Shown here piece by piece: positions 34,630 to 43,159 of a DNA stretch of 64,000 nucleotides. The number at the start of each line of letters is the position of its first letter. Within the stretch, counting starts at the first letter, position 1. Source of the stretch: Paenibacillus_E violae (GTDB lineage: Bacteria > Bacillota > Bacilli > Paenibacillales > NBRC-103111). The notes beneath the pieces are model-generated. The model did no database searches and had not been told where the DNA came from. It was given only the letters and a program-made list of their open reading frames with translations. Made by a program: the position numbers and the translations under genes. The stretch covers positions 124,001 to 188,000 of the forward strand of contig NZ_JAWCUD010000005.1 in NCBI RefSeq assembly GCF_032461945.1, written 5' to 3'.

Positions 34630-35535
34630 ATGATTATTTTTAATTATTTGCTTATCTGTCTAATTTTTGGCACGACATTTCTGGCGATTAAGGTCGGGGT
34701 GGATGCGTCAGCGCCGCCATTTTTTTCAGCAGGCTTGAGGTTTTTTATTGCAGGGATGCTTTTGTTCGGTTGGTTATTGTGGCGGAAAAAAGCGACCCTA
34801 GCTCTTTTATTTCGCAAAGAAATGCTGCTAACAGGCATCGGTCTTACATTTGGCACATTCTCAACTTTGTATTGGGCGGAGCAATATGTTTCTTCCGGGA
34901 TTGCGGCCGTTTTATCGGCTACTGGACCGATTATGATTCTCATGCTCCAAACCTTCGTGTTGCGTCTGAAGACGACAATGCTCTCTGTATTTGGCTGCAT
35001 ACTCGGCTTTGCAGGTATTATCATCCTCTTGCTGCCACAACTTGCGGTATCCGCCAACATCATTTGGGTGATCGGGAGCGTGGCGATTCTGGTCGGAGAA
35101 CTGTTCTATTGTATGGGAGCTCTATATTCCAAAAAGGTCATTCAGCAATTTCCTGAGGCATCGCCGATTGCGCTGAACGCGGCGCAGATGATATGCGGAG
35201 GGTTGCTGCTGCTGATTCTTTCATTTTTTACAGAACCTGTGGACGTTCACAGCTTATTTTCTCCAAAAGCAGCCGGCTCTCTACTGTATTTAATCGTGAT
35301 TGGCTCTATGGTAGGACATAGTCTGTTCTATTGGTTAGTGGCCAAAACGAATCCGGTTTTTCCAGCGACATGGCTGTACATTTCTCCATTGATTGCCCTG
35401 GCGGTGGGGGTCGTGTTTTATGGTGAGAGCATCACTTGGGTCACAGCTGTAGGCGTGGTAACTGTTATTGCCGGGACGATTTGTGCGAATCTGGATAGCT
35501 TGAAACCATTGATGCAACGGCGAAAAACGGCGTGA
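34630..35535 (+). CDS. EamA/DMT-family exporter
   Basis: A 301-residue protein with ten hydrophobic segments in two EamA repeats (FGTTFLAIKVGVDASAPPFF near 14-33 and GSMVGHSLFYWLV near 226). The family exports amino acids and other metabolites. ATG with GAGGGGGA ahead. Control by the divergent MocR regulator suggests a substrate linked to amine or amino-acid metabolism, but it is not identified. Confidence 0.88.
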   Translation: MIIFNYLLICLIFGTTFLAIKVGVDASAPPFFSAGLRFFIAGMLLFGWLLWRKKATLALLFRKEMLLTGIGLTFGTFSTLYWAEQYVSSGIAAVLSATGPIMILMLQTFVLRLKTTMLSVFGCILGFAGIIILLLPQLAVSANIIWVIGSVAILVGELFYCMGALYSKKVIQQFPEASPIALNAAQMICGGLLLLILSFFTEPVDVHSLFSPKAAGSLLYLIVIGSMVGHSLFYWLVAKTNPVFPATWLYISPLIALAVGVVFYGESITWVTAVGVVTVIAGTICANLDSLKPLMQRRKTA

Positions 35536-35657
35536 GTGCGAAGAATGGTAAGTCAATTGCGTTCTGTTTCATATGAAACAACATTTATAGAAATAATAAC
35601 CACAGGAGCACAGGGTTGAACGGAGGCAGCACAAGTTTGATGGAATGGAGCTAAGTG

Positions 35658-36206
35658 ATGGGTCACATAACAGCGTTGATCAGTTCATATTTGCCTGTAG
35701 TCATTGCCTTGTTATGCTTGATTGCAGCTTGGTTTTTAGGGGATTGGAGAAACTGGAAGACCTATTATCCAACTATTCTTTTTGCCATCTGCGTGGATTT
35801 TCTCATTAGCCTTCTAAGCTATAATTTCTCGCTATGGGAATTTCATAAATCCGCGGTAACGCCTAACCATACCATCGCAGATTTTATGATTGCTTTTACT
35901 AATCTACCGTGCATTGTAATGGTGTACTTACACAAATATCCACTTAAGTCGCGTCCGCTGAGACAAGTGGTCTATATTGCCATTTGGTCGGCTGTATTTA
36001 CCTGCATTGAAGGACTATTTCTGTTAATAAAAATGCTTACTTATCATAACAACTGGAATTTTTGGTGGTCAATTGCGGTTTGGGTTTTCATGTTCATTGG
36101 GCTGCGGTTGCATTTTACGAGGCCGTTATGGGCGTGGTTGCTGTGTTTAGTAGGTGTGGTTTTCTTGATTCTATATTTCCATATTCCGATTGCTAAAATG
36201 AAATAA
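35658..36206 (+). CDS. CBO0543-family membrane protein (copy 2)
   Basis: A 182-residue paralogue of 31890-32396 with the same topology, H-T-I-A-D near residue 72, N-W-N-F-W-W-S-I-A and the ending Y-F-H-I-P-I. ATG at 35658 with GGAG seven bases ahead (a GTG just before it is less likely). The two copies point outward around the MocR/EamA pair. Function unknown. Confidence 0.75.
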   Translation: MGHITALISSYLPVVIALLCLIAAWFLGDWRNWKTYYPTILFAICVDFLISLLSYNFSLWEFHKSAVTPNHTIADFMIAFTNLPCIVMVYLHKYPLKSRPLRQVVYIAIWSAVFTCIEGLFLLIKMLTYHNNWNFWWSIAVWVFMFIGLRLHFTRPLWAWLLCLVGVVFLILYFHIPIAKMK

Positions 36207-36247
36207 TGGCAGCGTGGCAGATGTCACGATTATACAACATCAATAGC

Positions 36248-36281
36248 AAAAAAGAAGGAGAATTCTTCATTCTCCTTCTCC
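36248..36281 (-). terminator. Rho-independent terminator of yjfB
   Basis: On the minus strand GAAGGAGAAT pairs with ATTCTCCTTC, followed by six T; it also sits after the plus-strand CBO0543 gene. Confidence 0.85.
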
Positions 36282-36292
36282 AAAGGGTAAAA

Positions 36293-36469
36293 CTAGACAC
36301 TAATATCTAGATTCCCACCCAAGTTTGGTTGAACACTTTGTTGCATCATTTGTACCATTTGCTGAGCTTGTTGCGTGGATTGATCTTTAGCCATGCTAAG
36401 AACCCGTATTTGTACAGCTTGAGCTAAGCTGCCCTGAGCTACGGACATGGAAAGCGCAGGAACGTCCAT
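36293..36469 (-). CDS. yjfB: YjfB-family small putative motility protein
   Basis: A 58-residue protein, from ATG at 36469 (AAAGGAGGAGA ahead) to TAG at 36293. It starts M-D-V-P-A-L-S-M and is rich in Q, A and M (STQQAQQMVQMMQQ) with the typical end G-x-N-L-D-I-S-V of YjfB. In B. subtilis yjfB is under the motility sigma factor; the exact role is unknown. No flagellar gene adjoins. It has its own terminator, so it is a single-gene unit. Confidence 0.85.
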   Translation of the reverse strand: MDVPALSMSVAQGSLAQAVQIRVLSMAKDQSTQQAQQMVQMMQQSVQPNLGGNLDISV

Positions 36470-36541
36470 GAGTCTCCTCCTTTATGATTGATGGGCTAAC
36501 AAGTTATATATCGGAAAATGAGTGGAAATATCTTAGCTTAT

Positions 36542-36570
36542 AGCAAGGATGAAAAATCCTTGCTTTTTTT
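36542..36570 (+). terminator. terminator with no gene before it
   Basis: AGCAAGGAT pairs with ATCCTTGCT, then seven T, on the plus strand. The previous plus-strand gene ended 340 bases earlier. It may shield the FMN riboswitch from read-through. Confidence 0.65.
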
Positions 36571-36640
36571 ATTTTATGGTGCTAATATTCAGGAATAAAT
36601 ATCACTTATGTTTTGTAAGTGACCACAAACTGAATAATTG

Positions 36641-36783
36641 AACCTTCGGGGCAGGGTGCAATTCCCTACCGGCGGTGAGGATACGTGTATATGTATCTCA
36701 AGCCCGCGACTCCCGGCCTGTTAGGCTGGGACTGACTTGGTGAGATTCCAGGGCCGACGGTTATAGTCCGGATGGGAGAAGGT
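36641..36783 (+). promoter_or_regulatory. FMN riboswitch (RFN element)
   Basis: All conserved blocks are present in order: GGGGCAGGGTG...ATTCCCTACCGGCGGT, AGCCCGCGA, GACTTGGTGAGATTCCAGG, GCCGACGGTTATAGTCC and GGATGGGAGAAGG. FMN binding should favour the downstream terminator and switch off the transporter gene. Confidence 0.97.
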
Positions 36784-36829
36784 GAAAAACAGCTTGTCAA
36801 AAACTCAGGTATTTGACAGGTCTGTTTGT

Positions 36830-36871
36830 CAATGCCCCCGCTGATCATGAAGCGGGGGCATTGTCTCTTTT
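36830..36871 (+). terminator. riboswitch expression-platform terminator
   Basis: CAATGCCCCCGCT pairs perfectly with AGCGGGGGCATTG, then TCTCTTTT, between the FMN aptamer and the gene it controls. A GTCAAA/TTTGAC hairpin lies between aptamer and terminator. Confidence 0.92.
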
Positions 36872-36911
36872 CAGAGGGTTCAATTCAAAAATTCCTTAGG
36901 AGGTTTTTGAA

Positions 36912-37880
36912 TTGGAAAATGTATTTAAGCTAGGAACAAAGCACGCGAATGTGGTTTCAGCGCGCTCAGGGGGCATTAGCGGAGTTTGGTATGTGGCGCT
37001 AGGTGCTACGCTTTGGGGGCTCGACCCGCTCTTTCGGATCTTGCTGTTAAAAAGCTTTTCTTCCGCGCAAATCGTATTTATTGAGCACTTGCTCCTTGCC
37101 TGCTACGCGCTGCCAATACTCGTGAAGTACCGGAAAACCTTGATTGGTAAGCTGTCACTAGGAGTCATCGGCGCGTTGCTGTTCATCTCTTGGGGCGGGT
37201 CGGCGATAGCAACGATTTTGTTTACAGCCGCATTCTCGCATGGTAATGCGAACGCGATTTTACTTTTACAGAAATTACAGCCCTTATTTGCTATTATTTT
37301 AGCTCGCGTGATGCTCAAAGAGACGCTGCCTTCTAAATTTTTTGCTTATATCGCGGTGGCGCTGCTAGGCACGTATTTGCTGACATTCGGCTTTTCGTCG
37401 CCAGAGATGGGCCTCAAAGATTTGGGCACCCTAAGCTGCTTATTTTCAATTCTTGCAGCCAGCTTATGGGGCGGATCGACGGTCATGGGCAAGTTCTTGC
37501 TGCAGAAAAAACTGGATTTCCCCATTGTTACTTCGCTGCGTTTCCTGCTTGCCATCCCATTGCTGACAGTCGTACTTGTGGCTAGCGGCGATGCTTGGCA
37601 CGTAACCGGAACTAGCGGCGGCTTGATACTTATTACCGTTAACATGTTATTCCAGGCGTTTTTCCCGGGCTTGCTCTCCATGCTCCTCTATTATAAGGGG
37701 CTGTCCTCGACCAAGGCGTTTTTCGCCACGTTGGCGGAGCTTGCGTTCCCCGCGGTTGGCGTCTGCGTGAACTGGCTTGTCTTCGGGCAAAAGCTAACCG
37801 TAGGACAGCTCGCTGGCTTCATCGTTATTTGGCTCACCTTGTGGGTCATGAGCCGCAATCAAAGCAAATCGGCGGCATAA
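36912..37880 (+). CDS. FMN-riboswitch-controlled DMT transporter, probable riboflavin importer
   Basis: A 322-residue EamA/DMT protein with ten hydrophobic segments. TTG start with AGGAGG eight bases ahead; the nearby ATG is out of frame. The only gene between the riboswitch and a strong terminator, so its substrate should be riboflavin, FMN or a precursor. DMT-type flavin transporters under FMN riboswitches are known (ImpX; RibN is a DMT relative), and this may be an ImpX-like case. Sequence alone does not prove substrate or direction. Confidence 0.8.
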   Translation: MENVFKLGTKHANVVSARSGGISGVWYVALGATLWGLDPLFRILLLKSFSSAQIVFIEHLLLACYALPILVKYRKTLIGKLSLGVIGALLFISWGGSAIATILFTAAFSHGNANAILLLQKLQPLFAIILARVMLKETLPSKFFAYIAVALLGTYLLTFGFSSPEMGLKDLGTLSCLFSILAASLWGGSTVMGKFLLQKKLDFPIVTSLRFLLAIPLLTVVLVASGDAWHVTGTSGGLILITVNMLFQAFFPGLLSMLLYYKGLSSTKAFFATLAELAFPAVGVCVNWLVFGQKLTVGQLAGFIVIWLTLWVMSRNQSKSAA

Positions 37881-37889
37881 AAACTCAAG

Positions 37890-37936
37890 AAAGAGGCTCT
37901 CCCTCGGTCACATGATGACCATGGGAAGCCTCTTTT
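37890..37936. terminator. bidirectional terminator
   Basis: AAAGAGGCT and AGCCTCTTTT with an A/T-flanked stem between the convergent transporter and kinase genes. Confidence 0.85.
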
Positions 37937-37965
37937 GTTTGCCTCTCGACGTTTTCGCCGACATC

Positions 37966-39582
37966 TCACGAAACCTTCGGGACCTTGAGTTTACTATCCA
38001 TTTGCGCTGTTTCCCCAGGCTCAAGGTAAAAGGCAACCCCGCCTCGCTCATTCGCGGCGCGGACCGTCATACCGTGATGGTCCATGATCTGCTTCACGAT
38101 GGCAAGACCAAGTCCGAACTGGCCGTCTCCGCCAGAACGGAAGGGCTCAAAGAGGCTGTCCGCGATCGCTTGATCGAGCGGCGGACCATCGTTGCTGATC
38201 TGCAGCCGCGAGAATCCGGCTGCAGCTTCCTTGTTATCGCCATGGGATGACGGCGTGAGGAGAATCCGGATACCGCTTTTAGCATAGCGGAGCTGATTGT
38301 CGAGCATGTTCTCCAAGGCGATTTTCCACTGATCGGGATCGCCATGCAAGGTAGCAGGGGGGAGTTCCATCTCCCACTCGATTTCAGGACGGCGATAGCG
38401 CAGCCGTTCAACCACGTCTTCAATGACCTCGTGCAGCTCGAAAGGGCGGAACGGCTTCTCGCGAGCGGTGACATAGTTCAGCTTGTTGAGCAGCAGCAGG
38501 TCGCGAATCCGCTTCTCGAGGCGCTCGCCTTCCTTCAGAATGACGCCTAAGCTTTCGCCTAAGGTCCCTTTCGGGAAAACGCCGTCGAGAATGGACTGGG
38601 CATAACTGCGGATCACCATGACCGGGGTCTTCAGTTCGTGAGAAGTATGCTGAAGGAAAAATTGCTGCGCGCGGTCCTGGCGCACGAGACGCTGCCGCAT
38701 CGCTTCAATCGCTTTGGCCAGACGTCCTACTTCATCTTTGCGCCCGGTTTCAATCGGGTCATGCCAATCTCGTTCAGCCATACGCCCAACGTGCTGCTCC
38801 ATCAGAACGAGCGGACGAGTGAAATACCGCGCGATGATCAGACAGGGCAGCCATGAAATCACGATGAGACCAACCATCATCAGCATAAGTCTGCCGAACA
38901 TGGTCATGACTAGGTCATTGCGATAATTGCCCCAGGCATAGGAAACGATAAAGTTGGGTTGGCCCTGAACAACTTCTTTGCGAATCACGTAAAAGATACT
39001 TTTCTTATCAATGATGGTCGTATACTTGGCAACGGGCTGTTTTTGGGCAAAAGCATCCTGTTCCATGGCTTGCATGAACGGCTCTCCACTCGTGAAAGAT
39101 TTGCTAAGGGCCAGTGATTCTTGGGTTCCGCTAATCGTAAAGTGCCGAATCGCCGGAGCGCTCAAGGTTGCTGTAAAGGGAGACATCACCTTCGTTGCAA
39201 TAGAGGCTTCCAAGGGGATAGTAGGTATAGCGCTGCCCGTTTGTATGCTAGTCGTCTCCGGCATTGTTTCCGTTTCTGAGGCATCAGCATCAGGGATAGC
39301 CTGATTGATAGGTGTCAACGTTTTTACGTTCGTTATGATATCCGTTATTTGCGCGGTTGTACCCTTAGTTGCCAGCGTTAGGGTCGGTGCCGTCAACGTC
39401 GTAGCTTCCATGCGAAGCCCACTCTGCGTATCCAGTAAAATATCATACAGCTGCTCTGTAAAAAAACCTTTCAACGTCCAAGGCAGCAGAACGGCAAGCA
39501 GCGTAAAAATAAGCAGCGTCAAAGCCGCGAATGCTCCCCAAAGCTTCATGGCCAGCGGCCATTGTCCTAATCGAAGCGTCAT
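37966..39582 (-). CDS. two-component sensor kinase (HAMP, HisKA, HATPase)
   Basis: A 538-residue kinase: transmembrane segment near 12-35 (WGAFAALTLLIFTLLAVLLP), a variable extracytoplasmic domain of about 195 residues rich in T, second transmembrane segment near 235, HAMP, HisKA with H in H-T-S-H-E-L-K-T-P, and HATPase (QFGLGLAIVKQIMDHHGM). The start overlaps the response regulator's stop by 4 bases. The N-terminal layout resembles CssS, the secretion-stress sensor, but no htrA gene is near, so the signal is open. Confidence 0.88.
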   Translation of the reverse strand: MTLRLGQWPLAMKLWGAFAALTLLIFTLLAVLLPWTLKGFFTEQLYDILLDTQSGLRMEATTLTAPTLTLATKGTTAQITDIITNVKTLTPINQAIPDADASETETMPETTSIQTGSAIPTIPLEASIATKVMSPFTATLSAPAIRHFTISGTQESLALSKSFTSGEPFMQAMEQDAFAQKQPVAKYTTIIDKKSIFYVIRKEVVQGQPNFIVSYAWGNYRNDLVMTMFGRLMLMMVGLIVISWLPCLIIARYFTRPLVLMEQHVGRMAERDWHDPIETGRKDEVGRLAKAIEAMRQRLVRQDRAQQFFLQHTSHELKTPVMVIRSYAQSILDGVFPKGTLGESLGVILKEGERLEKRIRDLLLLNKLNYVTAREKPFRPFELHEVIEDVVERLRYRRPEIEWEMELPPATLHGDPDQWKIALENMLDNQLRYAKSGIRILLTPSSHGDNKEAAAGFSRLQISNDGPPLDQAIADSLFEPFRSGGDGQFGLGLAIVKQIMDHHGMTVRAANERGGVAFYLEPGETAQMDSKLKVPKVS

Positions 39583-40274
39583 GCTTTCACCATCCTGTAC
39601 CCGTATCCATATACGGTTTCTAAACGCAGTTCCGGCAGCTTGCGGCGAAGTCTTCGTACCAAATCATCCACGACCCGGTCTGTTCCGAAGTAGTCGATTC
39701 CCCAAACAGCTTGGAGCACTTGTTCACGCTCTAGCACTTGCCCATGATGGCTCACCAAATATAGCAGCAGCTCAAATTCCTTGGAGGTCAGCTCCAGTTT
39801 GGTGCCATCCTCTGCAGTTACTGTGCGTGCTTGCTCATCGATCAAATAAGGAGCCACATTCAGCTTCGTGCGGCGTTCCAGCTGTGCAGGCATCAGGCCG
39901 GCAGGGTGTCCGCCGTACACGCGCTCCAGCAGCTTGCGAGTGCGAATGACAAGCTCGCGAGGTAAAAAAGGCTTGGCCAAGTAGTCATCGCTACCCATCT
40001 CCAGGCCAACGATTCGATCGATATCCGCATCTCGCGCCGATATGAAAATAACGGGCTGCGCCGGCTGATCCGCCTTAATCTCGCGCATAAGCTGATATCC
40101 GTCTACGCCGGGGAGCATGATATCGAGGACCCACAAGTCCGGCCGCTCCGATATGGCGGATCTTGCCGAGGTCCCGTCAGCGAACGAACGCACTTGCCAC
40201 CCCTCTTTCTCCAAATAGGCGGCCAGTACGCCCCTGAGATGCTCTTCGTCTTCTACTAAATGAATGCGATACAT
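39579..40274 (-). CDS. OmpR-family response regulator
   Basis: A 231-residue regulator: receiver domain with E-D-E pocket, phospho-acceptor D in W-V-L-D-I-M-L-P-G-V-D-G, conserved K in Y-L-A-K-P-F, and a winged-helix C-terminus (ELTSKEFELLLYLVSHHGQV). It precedes and overlaps the kinase gene. CssR-like by partner only. Confidence 0.9.
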   Translation of the reverse strand: MYRIHLVEDEEHLRGVLAAYLEKEGWQVRSFADGTSARSAISERPDLWVLDIMLPGVDGYQLMREIKADQPAQPVIFISARDADIDRIVGLEMGSDDYLAKPFLPRELVIRTRKLLERVYGGHPAGLMPAQLERRTKLNVAPYLIDEQARTVTAEDGTKLELTSKEFELLLYLVSHHGQVLEREQVLQAVWGIDYFGTDRVVDDLVRRLRRKLPELRLETVYGYGYRMVKA

Positions 40275-40380
40275 GCAGATTTCTCCTTTTTTTTACTCAG
40301 CGATGGGGAAAAGGTGGAGCCGTTCGCAATTTTGCGTTCGGTCCACCGGAAAAGTCAATTTGCTTTTTATCTATAAAAAG

Positions 40381-41166
40381 TTAGTTAGATTCTTCTGCCT
40401 CTGTTGATTTCTCATCTGCTTTGGCAGCTTGTTCTTTCAATGTTTTTGCGAAGTTGCGCAGCGATTCCGTTTCTTTTTTGTAATCCGTGAGCAGCTCAGG
40501 CAACAGGCTTTGGATCGTAGCTGCATCGTCAGCTTCGACAGCTTCCGCTAGCTTTTGTTGGCGCTTGAACGCTTCGGATGATTCTGCTTTAATTATATCA
40601 CCAGAGATAGCTGTTCCCTCAAGTGGAAGTGCTTGGATGGTCGCGGTAGCGTCCGCGCCGTCTTTGATAACGGTGAACTTCATTGCTTCTTTACTTGGGA
40701 GCAATTGAGCCGCTTCGCCGTCAGGTAAAGTTGGAGCCGGTTGAGCAGGATCGAGTTTGAACATTTTAGTTTCCAACGTACCTGGCGTAGCTGGCTGAAT
40801 TGTAGCTGCGCTTTTGATCACCATTGTTTTGGCAAAAGCAGGCTTCGGCATCTCGCTTTCAGCTTGTTTCCGATCCTCTAACGCTTGTTTCCATGCAGTC
40901 AAGCTCTCCGGAGCATAGTTGCTGACCAATAGCTTCAAATAGTTACGCTCATGAGCTGGTTGCAGCAACAGGCTGCCTGAGACCGAGTGCAGCTGAACCG
41001 CGCTGGTTGCCATTACCGGTGTTGCTGATGTGATTGCAGTGCTTGCTTTCGTATCTGTTGTAGTCGTGTCAGCCGCTGATGCGCTGCCTACTGCTCCGAA
41101 AGCCATTGTTACCATAAAAGCTAGCAGACTAGCTTGACTTGCGCGACGTTTCCATTGTGTTTTCAT
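40381..41166 (-). CDS. secreted protein of unknown function
   Basis: A 261-residue protein with a signal peptide (about 1-31, A-S-A cut) and a mature part of Thr/Ala/Gln/Lys-rich low-complexity and helical segments; no known domain recognised. It ends with a charged helix (AKTLKEQAAKADEKSTEAEE). It lies 106 bases before the two-component genes on the same strand and might be a sensed or regulated partner (inference). ATG with GAGAGGAG ahead. Confidence 0.6.
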   Translation of the reverse strand: MKTQWKRRASQASLLAFMVTMAFGAVGSASAADTTTTDTKASTAITSATPVMATSAVQLHSVSGSLLLQPAHERNYLKLLVSNYAPESLTAWKQALEDRKQAESEMPKPAFAKTMVIKSAATIQPATPGTLETKMFKLDPAQPAPTLPDGEAAQLLPSKEAMKFTVIKDGADATATIQALPLEGTAISGDIIKAESSEAFKRQQKLAEAVEADDAATIQSLLPELLTDYKKETESLRNFAKTLKEQAAKADEKSTEAEESN

Positions 41167-41352
41167 TGTAGAAAACTCCTCTCGATTTTGGGGTATGTAG
41201 GTGAGGTGCCTCTCCCTTACAACCTAAATGTACCGTAAGATTATGGACATCCTATCGTAACATTGTGGGAAATTATGTGTTGGCTTGAATCACCTGAACT
41301 AAAAAATGTAGTAAACTGTATGCTGAAACAGAATAAACAGGGGAGTGTCTAC

Positions 41353-41649
41353 ATGAAAGAAGTGCTGTTAGGGCCTGTCGAAAGTTTCACCAAGCTGCCC
41401 GCAGAAGTTGTGTTCGATAAGAACTTGTATTGGTTAATTCAAGCTGAGGATCAAGCAACGTACAGGCTCGTCTCCAGCCGATGCCCGCATGCGGGAGCTA
41501 TTGTGGAGGCTGAAAAAGGGGAATTCGTATGTTCGATGCATGGCTGGACATTCGATCTTCACTCAGGCGCGTGCCTGAATGTGCCGACCAAAAGCCTTAC
41601 GGCCTATGACGTTACAGTCAAAGAAGGCCAGCTTATTGCGCATGTGTAA
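41353..41649 (+). CDS. Rieske [2Fe-2S] ferredoxin-like protein
   Basis: A 98-residue protein with C44-x-H46 and C60-x2-H63 (R-C-P-H-A-G and C-S-M-H-G-W), the full Rieske cluster ligand set, small enough to be a stand-alone soluble ferredoxin like those of dioxygenases or nitrite reductase NirD. The ATG at 41353 has GGGGAG eight bases ahead; the longer frame has no site. No oxygenase gene adjoins. Confidence 0.88.
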   Translation: MKEVLLGPVESFTKLPAEVVFDKNLYWLIQAEDQATYRLVSSRCPHAGAIVEAEKGEFVCSMHGWTFDLHSGACLNVPTKSLTAYDVTVKEGQLIAHV

Positions 41650-41657
41650 AAACAAAA

Positions 41658-41703
41658 GGACCTGCCTTATCCGTTGAACGGTTAGGCGGGTCCTGATTTT
41701 TTT
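41658..41703. terminator. terminator between convergent genes
   Basis: AGGACC-TGCCTTA pairs with TAGGCG-GGTCCT, then ATTTTTTT. It separates the Rieske gene from the opposing SDR. Confidence 0.85.
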
Positions 41704-42550
41704 ATAAATTCAAATGCAGCTTACGTGTGTTCAGCATACCGTCCAAACCGGTAGGGTCTTGGCTGACTTTATATTGTACAAAAGCTTCCGCCGCCTCTGA
41801 AGTGCGAATGCGCAGCGGTTTCGGATCCATTTCCATCAGCTTCACCATGACTTCGGCGACCGATTCCGACGTTTGGGGCACCGAGTTCCGTTTGGAGAAG
41901 GCGTCCAAATATTGCGTGATGATCGGTTTATATTCATCTTCCAGAATGCCGCCGGTTTGTTGGACATGCCCAAGGACCGTCTGGTTAAAATTAGTTGCAA
42001 TCGCGCCGGGCTCAAGCAGCGTAACATCAATGTTGAAGGTTGGCTTGTAGTACGTAGCTAAACTTTCTAATAAACCTTCAACGGCAAATTTAGCCGAGCA
42101 GTAGATTTCATTGAAAGGTTGTCCCACTAGACCGCCAACGCTTGTTGTGGCTACCAAATGTCCGGCGTCTGATTTACGCAAAAGCGGAAGTCCAGCGCGG
42201 ATCGTATGCATAACCCCATACACATTCGTATCATAAACCCGATGAATATCTTCCATCGTCGCTTGTCCTAATGCTCTTAAAAAACCAAAACCAGCGTTGC
42301 AGAACAGGACGTCCATGTAACCGTGATTCCGGTCGATCACAGCAAAAGCTTTCTCCAGCGACTCAGGGCTTGTTACTTCCATCTCTATAAAATGAAGATT
42401 CGCACGGTGCCCATGCTGCTCTTGATCACGCTCTACATGGCGTGTTCCAGCATAAACCGTCCAGCCTAATTCTGCAAATTTCAGGGCGGTCGCTAACCCA
42501 ATGCCAGAGGAGGCGCCGGTAATCGCGATAACTTTGCTTTTGCTCATCAT
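41702..42550 (-). CDS. short-chain dehydrogenase/reductase
   Basis: A 282-residue classical SDR: T-G-A-S-S-G-I-G cofactor motif near residue 11, C-N-A-G near 88, catalytic Y-C-S-A-K near 155. It resembles the YusZ-like/retinol dehydrogenase-type SDRs. NAD(P)-dependent oxidation or reduction of an unknown alcohol or ketone. It lies downstream of the MarR gene, on the same strand but with its own promoter, sharing a 17-bp motif with that gene's promoter. Confidence 0.9.
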   Translation of the reverse strand: MMSKSKVIAITGASSGIGLATALKFAELGWTVYAGTRHVERDQEQHGHRANLHFIEMEVTSPESLEKAFAVIDRNHGYMDVLFCNAGFGFLRALGQATMEDIHRVYDTNVYGVMHTIRAGLPLLRKSDAGHLVATTSVGGLVGQPFNEIYCSAKFAVEGLLESLATYYKPTFNIDVTLLEPGAIATNFNQTVLGHVQQTGGILEDEYKPIITQYLDAFSKRNSVPQTSESVAEVMVKLMEMDPKPLRIRTSEAAEAFVQYKVSQDPTGLDGMLNTRKLHLNL

Positions 42551-42579
42551 TCACCACTCCAAATGTTAATGTAATAAAC

Positions 42580-42596
42580 TGTTTAATAACTATACA
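42580..42596 (-). promoter_or_regulatory. putative MarR operator at the SDR promoter
   Basis: On the minus strand TGTATAGTTATTAAACA. It matches 15 of 17 bases of the motif at 43095-43111. Confidence 0.6.
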
Positions 42597-42629
42597 GTAT
42601 GTTAATTCAACAGAATAGTCAAGTCATTT

Positions 42630-42660
42630 AAAAAATCCCAACATGAGTAAGGTCGGGATC
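42630..42660 (-). terminator. Rho-independent terminator of the MarR gene
   Basis: GATCCCGAC pairs with GTTGGGATT, then a T-run, between the MarR stop and the SDR promoter. Confidence 0.85.
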
Positions 42661-42666
42661 TTCGTG

Positions 42667-43077
42667 CTATAGCGGCAGCTTCTCCAATAGCTTTTTGAGC
42701 TGCGCAAGCTCATCTTCGGTATATGGCGTGAAGAGCTGTTCAATTTTGTTATTATACGCTTCCAAGATATCGTTTATCAGCTTATTTCCTTTGTCCGTTA
42801 CTTGCAGCAACAGGCTTCTGCGGCTAGTAGGGTGAGGCTTGCGAATCACTAGCTCCTGCTCTTCTAATTTATCCAGCAGCTGGGTAATCGCTCCCCGAGT
42901 TAGGCCAAATTCATTGGCCATATCAACGGCGATGCAATCCGGATGCTTGCGAAGAAACTCTAACGCATACATCATGATCGGTGAAATGTGAAAATGGGGA
43001 AGCACTTGCGTCAAATAGGAGGAGAGGGCATTTTTAATTTCGCGAAATTTGTACGTGATGAGGAGATCTTGGTTCAT
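42667..43077 (-). CDS. MarR-family transcriptional regulator
   Basis: A 136-residue winged-helix regulator with the family helix DMANEFGLTRGAITQLLDKLE and wing R-K-P-H-P-T-S-R-R-S. Dimeric, probably a ligand-released repressor. Its own promoter (TATAAT on the minus strand at about 43116) overlaps a 17-bp motif also found at the SDR promoter, so it likely represses itself and the SDR. Confidence 0.9.
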   Translation of the reverse strand: MNQDLLITYKFREIKNALSSYLTQVLPHFHISPIMMYALEFLRKHPDCIAVDMANEFGLTRGAITQLLDKLEEQELVIRKPHPTSRRSLLLQVTDKGNKLINDILEAYNNKIEQLFTPYTEDELAQLKKLLEKLPL

Positions 43078-43094
43078 GGTTCAGCCGCCCTTTT

Positions 43095-43111
43095 TGTTTA
43101 GTATCTATACA
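43095..43111 (-). promoter_or_regulatory. putative MarR operator at its own promoter
   Basis: On the minus strand TGTATAGATACTAAACA, directly after the -10 hexamer. See 42580-42596. Confidence 0.6.
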
Positions 43112-43159
43112 TTATAGCAAGGTCATACTTGGGATCCAAGCAGCTGGAAGGAAAAAAAG

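Noticed and set aside
39305..39949. 214-codon plus-strand frame
   Set aside because: Antisense across the kinase/response-regulator junction; both genes on the other strand have clear family motifs.
37966..40274. Firm assignment as CssRS
   Set aside because: Only the layout of the sensor N-terminus is similar; no htrA-type gene nearby.
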